13,548 bases of DNA from Clostridiales bacterium UBA4717 (GCA_002404395.1 DHJP01000075.1:1-13548); one strand, 5' to 3'; shown: positions 1 to 6,519, counted from the first letter of the stretch. A program made the numbers and translations. The notes: generated from the sequence alone by a model not told the origin.

Positions 1-206
1 ACGATCTTCCGCAAACCGTCAACGGCTGGGTGCTTAAAGAGATGGGGCATCTGCCGGAGCCCGGAGAAAGTTTTAAATTTGAGAATTTGACGGTCGAAGT
101 AACTAAATCGGATGAAAAGATCGTTGAGGAGGTGCGCATAGTCGCGGAACAACCCGAAGTTGACGGCAACACAGACAACGACAAAAAGGACACCGATCAT
201 ACTTGA
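1..206 (+). CDS. C-terminal fragment of a CorC/HlyC-family (hemolysin-like, CBS-pair) protein
   Basis: Only the last 67 codons are present; the reading frame begins at base 3 and stops with TGA at 204-206. The peptide has TVNGWVLKEMGHLPEPGESF followed by a short beta-rich stretch ending in EVRI. This matches the pattern of the CorC/HlyC C-terminal domain (TVGG.v...LG.iP..Ge.f.y.n, ending in a .I..v.v strand). In the family this domain follows a DUF21-type membrane region and paired CBS domains, which would lie upstream of the window. Members are implicated in magnesium or cobalt efflux and are often misnamed hemolysins. The last ~20 residues are an acidic, Asn/Asp/Lys-rich tail, which is common in the family. 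The identification rests on this one domain, so the family is fairly secure but the substrate is unknown. A strong terminator follows 32 bp downstream, so this gene ends its transcription unit. Confidence 0.75.
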   Translation, partial: DLPQTVNGWVLKEMGHLPEPGESFKFENLTVEVTKSDEKIVEEVRIVAEQPEVDGNTDNDKKDTDHT

Positions 207-237
207 TCCGGTCAGAGCGATTATATAGTATTCTCAG

Positions 238-277
238 GTGCAAATCGAAGTCTAACCGACTTCGGTTTGCACTTTTT
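238..277 (+). terminator. Rho-independent terminator of the CorC/HlyC-like gene
   Basis: A 15-bp stem, GTGCAAATCGAAGTC paired with GACTTCGGTTTGCAC (one T-G wobble), with a 5-nt loop TAACC, is followed at once by TTTTT. It lies 32 nt past the stop codon. This is a textbook intrinsic terminator. Confidence 0.93.
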
Positions 278-373
278 ATGTGTAATGCATAGTCGTCGCC
301 TGAGTACCTCCGCAAAACAAGCCGCATCGGCTGCGCCGCAAAATATTGCCGTATAATTTTAAATTACCCTGCG

Positions 374-402
374 TTGCTTTTTGATTCCAAAACGTAGATA
401 AT
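374..402 (+). promoter_or_regulatory. Candidate promoter of the ECF sigma operon
   Basis: TTGCTT (374-379) and GATAAT (397-402) are separated by exactly 17 bp, giving a predicted start near 409 and a leader of about 20 nt before the ribosome binding site. ECF operons are often autoregulated, and CGTA at 393-396 could be part of an ECF -10, but I see no convincing AAC-type -35 at the right distance. A perfect TATAAT at 352-357 lacks a -35. The rest of the 207-430 gap holds the upstream terminator and a small dyad (AGCCG-CAT-CGGCT, around 320-332). Confidence 0.45.
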
Positions 403-430
403 AAGTGAACGCAGAAAGGAAGTGATCTCA

Positions 431-991
431 ATGATTGACGACGCAAAAATAATCGAGCTGTTTTTTAAGCGTTCGGAAAGCGCAATATCAGAGCTTGACA
501 TTAAATACGGGAAGCTGTGCCGCAGGTTATCCCATAATATCGTGAATAATCCGGAAGATGCGGAAGAATGTGTAAACGACGCATATCTCGGCGCATGGAA
601 TACGATACCTCCGGCAAATCCGTCGCCTTTGCAAGCGTTTATCTGTAAGATCGTGCGAAATGTTTCTTTGAAATGCTATTACAGAAATGCTGCTCAAAAA
701 AGAAGCGGTGAGTACACTGTCGCAATGCAGGAACTTGAAGCGTACCTTCCGGCATCCGACTCAGTCCATGAAGAGGTTGAAACGCGGGAATTGACCGCAG
801 TTATTGAACGCTTTTTAGACAGCTTGGAAAATGAAAACTGCGCAATATTCATACGCCGTTATTACTTTTCCGATACATACGCGGAAATTGCAAGCTCTGT
901 CGGGCTCTCCGAAAAAAGCGTATCCATGCGTCTCGTGCGCATCCGAAAACAGCTAAAGAAATATTTGTGTGAGAGGGGAATTTATGTATGA
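431..991 (+). CDS. ECF-type RNA polymerase sigma factor
   Basis: A 186-residue sigma-70 family protein of the short extracytoplasmic-function type. It would direct RNA polymerase to a small regulon in response to an envelope signal. Region 2 is visible around residues 20-85, with NPEDAEECVNDAYLGAWNTI as the conserved core-binding and -10 recognition helix. Region 4 is at about 125-180, with YAEIASSVGLSEKSVSMRL forming the helix-turn-helix for the -35. There is no region 1.1 or region 3, as expected for an ECF factor. The ATG at 431 is chosen because AAAGGAAG lies about 7 nt upstream; a GTG at 422 is in frame but overlaps that site. The TGA stop overlaps the ATG of the next gene (ATGA), the usual arrangement for a sigma factor and its membrane regulator. 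The ECF call is secure; its target promoters and signal are unknown. Confidence 0.93.
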   Translation: MIDDAKIIELFFKRSESAISELDIKYGKLCRRLSHNIVNNPEDAEECVNDAYLGAWNTIPPANPSPLQAFICKIVRNVSLKCYYRNAAQKRSGEYTVAMQELEAYLPASDSVHEEVETRELTAVIERFLDSLENENCAIFIRRYYFSDTYAEIASSVGLSEKSVSMRLVRIRKQLKKYLCERGIYV

Positions 992-1923
992 ACACAAAAA
1001 AGTTTTCAGAAGCCATGAACGGGATCGATGATAAGTACATCGAAAAAGCTATCTCATATAAGGTCAGCGACACTAAAGCCGCACATATCAAGCGGCGCTT
1101 CTCCATGCCTCTCATCGCCGCAATCATACTGATCCTGTTTATCGGATCGGTCGCGGCGATCGTTCTGATCAGCAAAGGGGATCTGTGGATCCAGAGTCCA
1201 TCGGGCGATCCGGTCGAATCAGTGCGGGCGGCACTTGAAAATCAAGTCGGAAAGGACTACACCGTCAAGCTCAGAATTGAGAGCATTGAACTTGACGAAG
1301 ATGAAACCGTACGCACGATCAAGCGCTATCTCGATACACCGATCGCTTCGCGTAACAATTGGAGCGAAGCCTATCTTAACGAGCATTTTGCCGCCGTAAA
1401 GTCGGTGTATTATGCTGAATATGATCACACGGAAACAACAAGAAGCGACGGTGAAGTAACGATGTATTTTTATCTGGTGCAGAGCATCGACAGCGGGAAA
1501 TGGACTATTGTTGACAATTCCGGAAACATAAGCCAAACAAAAACCGATTTTGAAGAAAAAAGCGATAATCCGAACGTCAAAAATATCAAGGAACAGCTGT
1601 TTTCATATTTGTCGGAGCTGTTCACCAACGCATATTCTCCTTATTATGACGGATTGCGTTATGAGATGAGCGGGTACAGCGAGACCGTTGAAAACAATAA
1701 AGTTACAGCCACATTTATTTGGACCATGTGCCATCTCGGCAAAGCCTGGGACGTACCGACGGACGAAGGCGTTGAACAACAGGCAAATTGGCCCCTGCAG
1801 GTCACCGCAGATATTGACGAAATGAATATGCTGAAAACCGAAACGATCTCTGTTCTTGCCGATACGAGCGCAGTGGGCGAGTCGGATTACCGTACTCCGA
1901 TTTCCGAATACTTTCCGGACTGA
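988..1923 (+). CDS. Single-pass membrane protein, probable anti-sigma factor for the adjacent ECF sigma
   Basis: 311 residues. A cytoplasmic N-terminus of about 39 residues contains FSEAMNGIDDKYIEKAI, a pattern seen in membrane proteins encoded beside clostridial ECF factors. One transmembrane helix spans residues 40-62 (MPLIAAIILILFIGSVAAIV), with KRR just before it predicting a cytoplasmic N-terminus. Residues 63-311 would be extracytoplasmic. Within them, residues about 125-175 (YYAEYDHTE, then MYFYLVQ, then W.IVDNSGN) resemble an NTF2-like/DUF4829-type fold, and a second segment (200-300) has no match I know. There is no His/Cys zinc-binding anti-sigma motif. The 4-bp ATGA overlap with the sigma gene implies translational coupling and fixed stoichiometry. 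The anti-sigma role is inferred from context and topology; a ligand-sensing or effector lipid-stress protein is the alternative. Confidence 0.7.
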   Translation: MNTKKFSEAMNGIDDKYIEKAISYKVSDTKAAHIKRRFSMPLIAAIILILFIGSVAAIVLISKGDLWIQSPSGDPVESVRAALENQVGKDYTVKLRIESIELDEDETVRTIKRYLDTPIASRNNWSEAYLNEHFAAVKSVYYAEYDHTETTRSDGEVTMYFYLVQSIDSGKWTIVDNSGNISQTKTDFEEKSDNPNVKNIKEQLFSYLSELFTNAYSPYYDGLRYEMSGYSETVENNKVTATFIWTMCHLGKAWDVPTDEGVEQQANWPLQVTADIDEMNMLKTETISVLADTSAVGESDYRTPISEYFPD

Positions 1924-1972
1924 CAGTACGAATGATCCCATAAAGGCAAACATAAGACAATAACGCTGAACC

Positions 1973-2012
1973 AAAAGGCGCACGGGAATCTTAGGATTTT
2001 GTGCGTCTTTTT
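1973..2012 (+). terminator. Terminator of the ECF sigma operon
   Basis: AAAAGGCGCAC (1973-1983) pairs with GTGCGTCTTTT (2001-2011, one G-T pair). The inner part can extend the stem (GAATC with GATTT), and the 3' arm runs into the TTTTT tract. It lies 50 nt after the stop of the membrane protein gene. Confidence 0.8.
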
Positions 2013-2083
2013 CGGCGTCAGGCACTGTCACTTAAAATTTATGCCGTGTCATGCCGTGTTTTTCGATCAGATAAGCAAAAAAC

Positions 2084-2112
2084 TTGCAAATTGCGTTGAA
2101 ATGTGATAGAAT
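2084..2112 (+). promoter_or_regulatory. Probable vegetative promoter of the DivIVA-like/XRE operon
   Basis: TTGCAA (2084-2089), a 17-bp spacer and TAGAAT (2107-2112). The spacer ends in TGA, giving a TGn extended -10. The predicted start is near 2119, leaving a leader of about 124 nt that contains the hairpins described at 2183-2242. It sits after the sigma operon terminator, so the two operons are independent. Confidence 0.65.
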
Positions 2113-2182
2113 GATAAAAGCAAGCCATTCGACCGGTATTATAATGCAACGGAGAATAATTTCGAACAAACCGTACACAGCA

Positions 2183-2213
2183 GCATGAGTAAAAATCTCA
2201 TGCATATATATTT
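2183..2213 (+). promoter_or_regulatory. Leader hairpin with U-rich tail upstream of the DivIVA-like gene
   Basis: GCATGAG (2183-2189) and CTCATGC (2197-2203) form a perfect 7-bp stem with an AT-only loop, followed by ATATATATTT. It resembles a weak intrinsic terminator or attenuator. It is inside the leader made from the 2084-2112 promoter, not at the end of an upstream gene. A 29-nt start-codon element follows at once. Confidence 0.55.
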
Positions 2214-2242
2214 GAGCCGCCTTCGGCGGTATGGAGTTCAGC
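2214..2242 (+). promoter_or_regulatory. Start-proximal mini-hairpin element, copy A
   Basis: A 16-nt core, GAGCCGCCTTCGGCGG, forms CCGCC-TTC-GGCGG plus an outer G-U pair (2216-2230). It is followed by 12 nt (2231-2242) and the ATG at 2243. Near-identical or structurally equivalent copies occur at 4255-4283 and 6559-6587 with the same spacing. The 12-nt linker carries GGAG 6 nt before the ATG, which supports 2243 as the start. Confidence 0.6.
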
Positions 2243-3190
2243 ATGAACGGTGTCCTTTTCCGCAAATCCATTGGCGGTTATAACAAAGATGACGTAAACA
2301 GCTATATTGAAAGCATGAGTCTCAAGTCGCGCAAGCGCGAGGAAGAGCTTACCGCCGAGCTTAAGGAATATCAGCGCAAGCTCGCCGAAACCGAGGCACG
2401 TGCCCAAAAAGCTGAGAGCCGTGATTTTTCCGAAGAAACAGAACAATTCAACGCGCGCATCGCAGCACTTGAAGAAAAGCTCGGAGAATGTGAGAAGCTT
2501 ATTAACGCAAGGACCGAGGAAGCCGCCGAGCTTGAAGCGCGTCTTGCCGAAGCAACTGCAAACAATGAAATCCTTTCCGCCGAAAATGCGGAAAATCAAA
2601 AATATATTGAAGGCGCTCGCTCTGCGGTCGAATGTGCAAAGAAGTACGAAGAATTAAGCAAACGTCTCGGCGAAATACTTCTGAGTGCGCAGACGGACGC
2701 CGAAAAAACGCTTTCCGACGCACAAGCCAAAGCCGCGGCAATTATCGCGGATGCCGAAGCAAAGCGTGAAAAGATCACAGATGTGCTGAAAAATTACACC
2801 TCCATGTATTGCGACAAGCTCGGAGAGCTTACCGCCGAAAGCGCAAAAGAGCGTCTGGACCGGCTTGACAGCGAAATGGCGGCATTTGAAGCTTCGATAA
2901 CACGTGCGGTAATGAACGCAAAAAAGCAATCGGGTTCGCTGCATGAATATCTTGACGGTCTCAGAAACTCTCTTGAATCAAGTCTTTCCTCCGTGCTCGG
3001 CAATGAAAGCCGCGCAGCCGAAAATGACTCTGCCTCAGACAACGCGGGAAGTGTAACCAAAACAGCCGAACCGAGTGAGCCGGATATGGAGTTACTTTTA
3101 AAAAACGCCGCCGATGAAATTATGTCAAAGCTTAACGAAGAGCTTGACGGAGCTTTCAGCTCGGACGACGATTCAAAACCGCAGACATGA
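2243..3190 (+). CDS. DivIVA-domain coiled-coil protein
   Basis: 315 residues, cytoplasmic, probably a polar or septal scaffold. The N-terminal MNGVLFRKSIGGYNKDDVNSYIESM fits the DivIVA/GpsB membrane-binding segment (F+K...GY+...V..Y+). Residues about 25-235 are a long Glu/Ala/Lys-rich coiled coil with heptad character, including an AQAKAAAIIADAEAKREK stretch typical of DivIVA-like and ATP-synthase-b-like stalks. The C-terminal ~80 residues are Ser/Asp/Glu-rich and likely disordered, with a short helix (MELLLKNAADEIMSKLNEEL) near the end. The start at 2243 is preferred because GGAG lies 6 nt upstream; an in-frame ATG at 2231 would add MEFS but has a hairpin where its ribosome binding site should be. 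The stop overlaps the next gene's start (ATGA), suggesting linked function. The exact role (division, growth or sporulation) cannot be read from the sequence. Confidence 0.82.
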   Translation: MNGVLFRKSIGGYNKDDVNSYIESMSLKSRKREEELTAELKEYQRKLAETEARAQKAESRDFSEETEQFNARIAALEEKLGECEKLINARTEEAAELEARLAEATANNEILSAENAENQKYIEGARSAVECAKKYEELSKRLGEILLSAQTDAEKTLSDAQAKAAAIIADAEAKREKITDVLKNYTSMYCDKLGELTAESAKERLDRLDSEMAAFEASITRAVMNAKKQSGSLHEYLDGLRNSLESSLSSVLGNESRAAENDSASDNAGSVTKTAEPSEPDMELLLKNAADEIMSKLNEELDGAFSSDDDSKPQT

Positions 3191-4122
3191 AAAGTCAAAA
3201 TATCAGAAGCCTCGACAGCTTGGGAGAAAAGCTTCGCCGACTCAGAACACAAAAAGGAATGACCCAAAGCGAGGTTTCAAAAGGGATAGTAACACGCAAT
3301 ATGCTCAGCCGGATCGAAAACGGCGCGGCTTTACCGTCGCTTGAAACACTTGCCGAGCTTGCCGACCGCCTCGGTGTTCCGTGCGGATTTTTACTTTCCG
3401 AATCGGCGCTTGAAGCCTTTGACTTACTTGACTTCAAGCATGAGCTTGAACGGTTGTTTAAGGAAAAACGCTACGCCGCCGCGCTTAAACTTATCTCGGA
3501 AAACACGCATGAAGCGGATGACGAAATATACCTCACCGAGCTTGAATGTCTGTTCGCGACCGCGCTTGAGGCGGCAGCACAGTCGGAATATCGTAAAGCG
3601 TTCGAATGCCTTGAGGATACGGTCTCAAAGCTTGAGCTGACTGCATATTCGGTTTCGGGTATAGGTCTGTCCTCAACGCTGTACCATGAGTTTGCCAAAC
3701 GCGTACTGCCGGAGCAGGCAGGCGCCTACGGAAAGCAGTCTCCCCCGAGCCTGCCGCAAAAATTCAAAGAGCTGACGGATATGCTCATATATCTTAAACT
3801 TTCAGATCTTTTTGACAGCAATCAGATCGTAAAGGCGGTAAACCTTGCTTCACTCTGCGAAATTGAAAACAAAACTCTGTCAACACATATTGCGGCACGC
3901 CTCGATATGGCTGGCGGCAGATATCAAAGCGCCGAAAGCAAGCTTAACAGCATTATCGAATCGGCCGAAAGGTCTCCGGACGCGATTGCGAATCTGTTGA
4001 TCTTCAAAGTTTACGGAGATCTTGAAGAATGTGCAAAGGGTATAGGCGACTACGTTTCGGCATACGGATACAAAGAAAAAAAACTTAAGCTTTACGAAAA
4101 AACATCGGGAATAAAGCTTTAA
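3187..4122 (+). CDS. XRE-family helix-turn-helix regulator with TPR-like C-terminus
   Basis: 311 residues. An HTH_3 (Cro/CI-type) DNA-binding domain occupies residues about 12-67: LGEKLRRLRTQKGMTQSEVS, then the recognition helix in TRNMLSRIENGAALPSLETL, closed by LAELADRLGVPCGFLL. Residues 75-311 are all-helical with repeated ~35-residue helix pairs (FKEKRYAAALKLI, SEYRKAFECLEDTV, AGGRYQSAESKLNSII, GDYVSAYGYKEKKLKLYEK), consistent with tetratricopeptide repeats. This layout is shared with Rgg/PlcR-like regulators, many of which bind small peptides. No small peptide gene is evident nearby, so the ligand is unknown. It is translationally coupled to the DivIVA-like gene by ATGA and has no ribosome binding site of its own beyond what that gene's end provides. 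A terminator-like structure follows at 4202-4254. Confidence 0.85.
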   Translation: MKSQNIRSLDSLGEKLRRLRTQKGMTQSEVSKGIVTRNMLSRIENGAALPSLETLAELADRLGVPCGFLLSESALEAFDLLDFKHELERLFKEKRYAAALKLISENTHEADDEIYLTELECLFATALEAAAQSEYRKAFECLEDTVSKLELTAYSVSGIGLSSTLYHEFAKRVLPEQAGAYGKQSPPSLPQKFKELTDMLIYLKLSDLFDSNQIVKAVNLASLCEIENKTLSTHIAARLDMAGGRYQSAESKLNSIIESAERSPDAIANLLIFKVYGDLEECAKGIGDYVSAYGYKEKKLKLYEKTSGIKL

Positions 4123-4201
4123 GACAGTATGTAATGCAAATGTTACCGTGAGTCCGCCGCAAAACGATCGGAAATTAACACAAAAACACAAGCTCCGGCA
4201 A

Positions 4202-4254
4202 GTGAAACTTTGATTTCGCACCGCAGTCGGCGCGAAGATTCACGTTTATTTTTT
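4202..4254 (+). terminator. Terminator or attenuator between the XRE gene and ispF
   Basis: An imperfect hairpin: outer GTGAA/TTCAC (4202-4206 with 4239-4243) and inner TTTCGC-A-CCG / CGG-C-GCGAAG around a CAGT loop. It is followed by GTTTATTTTTT. It lies 80 nt after the XRE stop and its U-tract ends 29 nt before the ispF ATG, too close for a promoter to fit in between. ispF must therefore be read through this site or from a promoter upstream of it. The rest of the 4123-4201 gap shows nothing definite. Confidence 0.65.
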
Positions 4255-4283
4255 GAGCCGCCTACGGCGACACGAATATTACT
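4255..4283 (+). promoter_or_regulatory. Start-proximal mini-hairpin element, copy B
   Basis: Core GAGCCGCCTACGGCGA differs from copy A at only two of 16 bases, one in the loop and one at the stem base. The stem is CGCC-TAC-GGCG (4259-4269) with a C/A mismatch and an outer G-C pair (4257-4271). Twelve nucleotides then separate it from the ispF ATG. No Shine-Dalgarno sequence is visible; the equivalent position has only CGAAT. Confidence 0.6.
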
Positions 4284-4778
4284 ATGAATATACGAAATAT
4301 AAGGATAGGTCACGGCTATGACCTGCACCGACTCGAATATAACAGACGTCTGGTGCTTGGCGGAGTTGAGATACCTTATGAAAAGGGACTGCTTGGTCAT
4401 TCCGATGCCGATGTATTGCTCCATGCAGTAATGGATGCCGTACTCGGCGCGCTCGCACTCGGCGATATCGGCAAGCTTTTTCCCGACAACGACAAAAGCT
4501 ATAAGAATATTGACAGCATGATCCTTTGCGAGCGTGTATATGAAGTCATGCGCGCGCATAATATGCATATCGGGAACATAGATACAACTGTGATCGCGCA
4601 GGCACCGAAACTTTCCCCGCATACCTTGGCGATGAGAAAAAACATCGCCCGTGTATTCGGATGCTTTGAAAACGAAGTCAGCGTTAAAGCAACGACTGAA
4701 GAGCATCTCGGAATAACGGGCGACGGATCGGCAATACGTGCGCATGCGGTTGTTTTGCTCATACCTGATGACTGCTGA
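4284..4778 (+). CDS. ispF: 2-C-methyl-D-erythritol 2,4-cyclodiphosphate synthase
   Basis: 164 residues, the usual family length. It is a cytosolic homotrimer that converts CDP-methylerythritol 2-phosphate to methylerythritol cyclodiphosphate, releasing CMP, in the non-mevalonate isoprenoid pathway. RIGHGYDLHRL at the N-terminus and LLGHSDADVLLHAVMDAVLGA carry the metal ligands Asp13, His15 and His47. DIGKLFPDND is the conserved substrate loop, and VSVKATTEEHLG carries the C-terminal substrate-binding Thr/Glu. It departs from the family in the following segment: ITGDGSAIRA replaces the usual FTGRGEGIA, so Ile144, Asp147 and Ser149 stand where E. coli has Phe139, Arg142 and Glu144. No ispD is adjacent. 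The start lacks a normal ribosome binding site but sits 12 nt after the element at 4255-4271. The next gene, rpe, follows after a 236-nt gap. Confidence 0.96.
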   Translation: MNIRNIRIGHGYDLHRLEYNRRLVLGGVEIPYEKGLLGHSDADVLLHAVMDAVLGALALGDIGKLFPDNDKSYKNIDSMILCERVYEVMRAHNMHIGNIDTTVIAQAPKLSPHTLAMRKNIARVFGCFENEVSVKATTEEHLGITGDGSAIRAHAVVLLIPDDC

Positions 4779-5014
4779 TATATTGCCGCATATATATTAT
4801 ACAGCGAGCCGACTCTGCCTGAATTGACAGATCCCGCATATTATACTTCCGTGACAGCGTCGGCTTCGCGAATCTTCATAAGGTACCGAAGTACGGCACC
4901 TGTTACCATTTTATGACATTTTGCGTCAAACGTCACTGCCGTGCGGCGGCTTGCTGAAATGCCGCATTGCATTTTGAACAACATTTGATCCGAATTGAAA
5001 GGAAGCAATAAAAA
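4779..5014 (+). other. 236-nt intergenic region with several dyads between ispF and rpe
   Basis: No gene is supported here. It holds a long-range inverted repeat (GCGAGCCGAC 4804-4813 with GTCGGCTTCGC 4859-4869, one bulge), a hairpin AGGT-a-CCG / CGG-c-ACCT (4881-4901, loop AAGTA), and TGCGGC/GCCGCA (4942-4966) followed by a T-rich stretch. TTGACA at 4824 has no -10 at a proper distance. The rpe ribosome binding site GAAAGGAAG (4997-5005) is at the end. It may be a structured rpe leader or the 3' end of ispF; I recognise no known riboswitch. Confidence 0.4.
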
Positions 5015-5671
5015 ATGATAAGAATTTCGCCCTCGATCCTCGCGTCCGATTTTTCCAAACTCGGCAAGGAGCTTGACTCGATCTCCGAAGCCGGTGCGGA
5101 ATATGCGCACATTGACGTTATGGACGGAATGTTTGTCCCGAACATAACTCTCGGTCCGTGCATCATATCGTCAATCCGCAAAAACTGCCAGCTTGTTTTC
5201 GATACTCACCTTATGATAGCCGATCCTCTGCGATATATCAACGAATTTGCCGAGGCAGGCTCGGATATAATCACCTTTCATTTTGAAAGCTGTACAAATC
5301 ACGCGCAGGTAATTGAAAGAATAAAGTCTCACGGTAAAAAAGCCGCGATCGCCATAAAGCCGGCAACTCCCGCTTTTGTGCTTGAGCCGTTTTTGCCCAT
5401 GCTCGATATGGTGCTTGTAATGACGGTTGAGCCCGGTTTCGGCGGGCAGTCATTTATACCCGAAACGCTTGAAAGCGTCAGGATCGTAAAGGCGATGCTT
5501 GATAAAGCAGGACTTTCGGAGAAGGTGGATATTGAAGTGGACGGCGGAATAACTCCCGATAATGTCGGAGCGATCAAAGCCGCCGGCGCAAATGTGATCG
5601 TTGCCGGAAGTGCGGTATTCAAAGCTGCCGATCGCCAAAACGCCATAACCGCGCTTCGGTCCGGCACCTAA
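5015..5671 (+). CDS. rpe: Ribulose-phosphate 3-epimerase
   Basis: 218 residues, the normal length for this cytosolic TIM-barrel enzyme, which interconverts ribulose 5-phosphate and xylulose 5-phosphate in the pentose phosphate pathway. Signature segments are ISPSILASDFSKLG at the N-terminus, HIDVMDGMFVPNITLG with metal ligands His32 and Asp34, FDTHLMI with His65, MTVEPGFGGQSF (the phosphate/active-site loop), and IEVDGGI with Asp176. Asp34 and Asp176 are the acid/base pair in the family. ATG 5015 is supported by GAAAGGAAG 9 nt upstream. The last 16 codons form the first unit of a 49-bp tandem repeat that continues past the stop codon. No other pentose-phosphate gene is nearby; in many Firmicutes rpe sits beside rsgA and the prkC/prpC genes, which are absent here. 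Confidence 0.97.
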   Translation: MIRISPSILASDFSKLGKELDSISEAGAEYAHIDVMDGMFVPNITLGPCIISSIRKNCQLVFDTHLMIADPLRYINEFAEAGSDIITFHFESCTNHAQVIERIKSHGKKAAIAIKPATPAFVLEPFLPMLDMVLVMTVEPGFGGQSFIPETLESVRIVKAMLDKAGLSEKVDIEVDGGITPDNVGAIKAAGANVIVAGSAVFKAADRQNAITALRSGT

Positions 5672-5826
5672 AGCCGCCGATCGCAAAAATGCAATAACTA
5701 CACTTCGGTCCGGCATCTAAAGCTGCCGATCGCAAAAATGCAATAACTACACTTCGGTCCGGCATCTAAAGCTGCCGATCGCCAAAACGCCATAACCGCG
5801 CTTCGGTCCGGCATCTAAAGCTGCCG
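5621..5826 (+). repeat. 49-bp tandem repeat, ~4.2 copies, derived from the 3' end of rpe
   Basis: Full units at 5621-5669, 5670-5718, 5719-5767 and 5768-5816, then a 10-bp partial unit ending at 5826. Unit 1 is the rpe C-terminal coding sequence; the TAA stop straddles the unit 1/2 junction. Units 1 and 4 differ at one base, units 2 and 3 differ at one base, while 1 and 3 differ at seven, all G/C to A/T, giving an A-B-B-A pattern. Because 49 is not a multiple of three, later units are out of frame. Most junctions can fold CGGCA/TGCCG. There are no spacers, so this is not a CRISPR array. Confidence 0.95.
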
Positions 5827-5878
5827 CAGCCCTCCTTTGACCTGCAAGTTATGCAAATACACAAGGCAGAATGAATAA

Positions 5879-5911
5879 TTAACATTTTGTTAACATAATA
5901 TGCGCTATAAT
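5879..5911 (+). promoter_or_regulatory. Candidate -10 box and inverted repeat upstream of the sortase-substrate gene
   Basis: A perfect TATAAT (5906-5911) lies about 50 bp before the start codon, but the -35 region is poor. Just upstream is the dyad TTAAC-ATTTT-GTTAA (5879-5893), located where a -35 or operator would be. A regulator that compensates for the weak -35 is possible but unproven. The rest of 5827-5962 shows nothing definite. Confidence 0.4.
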
Positions 5912-5962
5912 TTGCTACAATAATCATGTAATACTATTTCCATAAAAGAAAGAGGTAACCAT

Positions 5963-6508
5963 ATGAAAAAGACATTGCTTATGATTTTATCCGTGCTTAT
6001 GATCGCTTCCCTCATCGTTTCGGTCAGCGCGGCTGATGACGCAAGCGCAAAGGTGCTTGAAAAATTCAAAGAAGTCTGCCCCGAAAAATATTATGACATT
6101 TATCTCGGACAGGCTGAAAACATTCTTAACAGCGTAGAGATCACAGACGAGCAGGCAAACGAGCTTGTCGCAATACTTAACGATGCAAATTCGATCTATG
6201 TTGACAAGGGTGCTTCCCTTGAAGCATACAACAGCACCGAACAGGCTAAAGCGATCGAATATTTCAAGGAAGCCTGCGACATCCTCGGCGTGACTGCAGT
6301 CATGGAAAACAGCACCTCGCCAGCACACGAAGGCGATGCTTACTTTAAGGTCTATAAGAATGACGGCACTCTCATCGGTACGCTTGACGGTGACCCCGTC
6401 AAGGTGACCGGCGGCACATCCGAAAGCTTTAATATGGTATTCTTCGGGATCGCAGCCCTTGCAGCGGCTGTCGCTTCGGCTGTAGTCATCAAAAAGCGCG
6501 AGTTCTGA
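5963..6508 (+). CDS. Secreted, C-terminally anchored surface protein; probable sortase substrate
   Basis: 181 residues. A Sec signal peptide spans residues 1-23 (MKK, a hydrophobic core, then VSVSA with cleavage before ADD). The mature part is a small helical domain with two cysteines (39 and 105) that could form a disulfide, then a short beta-hairpin (FKVYKNDGTLIGTL). The C-terminus has a cell-wall-sorting layout: PVKVTGG (145-151), a hydrophobic helix at about 156-176 and the tail KKREF. VKVTG would take the place of LPXTG, keeping only the T-G; this is inferred from position, not from a known consensus. A sortase gene follows 79 bp downstream, which supports the reading. The start has AGAGGT 6 nt upstream. 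I do not recognise the mature domain. The alternative is a simple type I membrane protein left uncleaved. Confidence 0.75.
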   Translation: MKKTLLMILSVLMIASLIVSVSAADDASAKVLEKFKEVCPEKYYDIYLGQAENILNSVEITDEQANELVAILNDANSIYVDKGASLEAYNSTEQAKAIEYFKEACDILGVTAVMENSTSPAHEGDAYFKVYKNDGTLIGTLDGDPVKVTGGTSESFNMVFFGIAALAAAVASAVVIKKREF

Positions 6509-6519
6509 TTTTCGGAGGC

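Noticed and set aside
4143..4745. 200-codon minus-strand ORF antisense to ispF
   Set aside because: Shadow of a well-supported ispF; no ribosome binding site and no recognisable domain.
4824..4847. Promoter with TTGACA and TATACT before rpe
   Set aside because: Spacing is only 12 bp, too short for a sigma-A-type promoter.
5621..5826. CRISPR-like array
   Set aside because: The 49-bp units are contiguous with no spacers, and the first unit is the rpe coding end.
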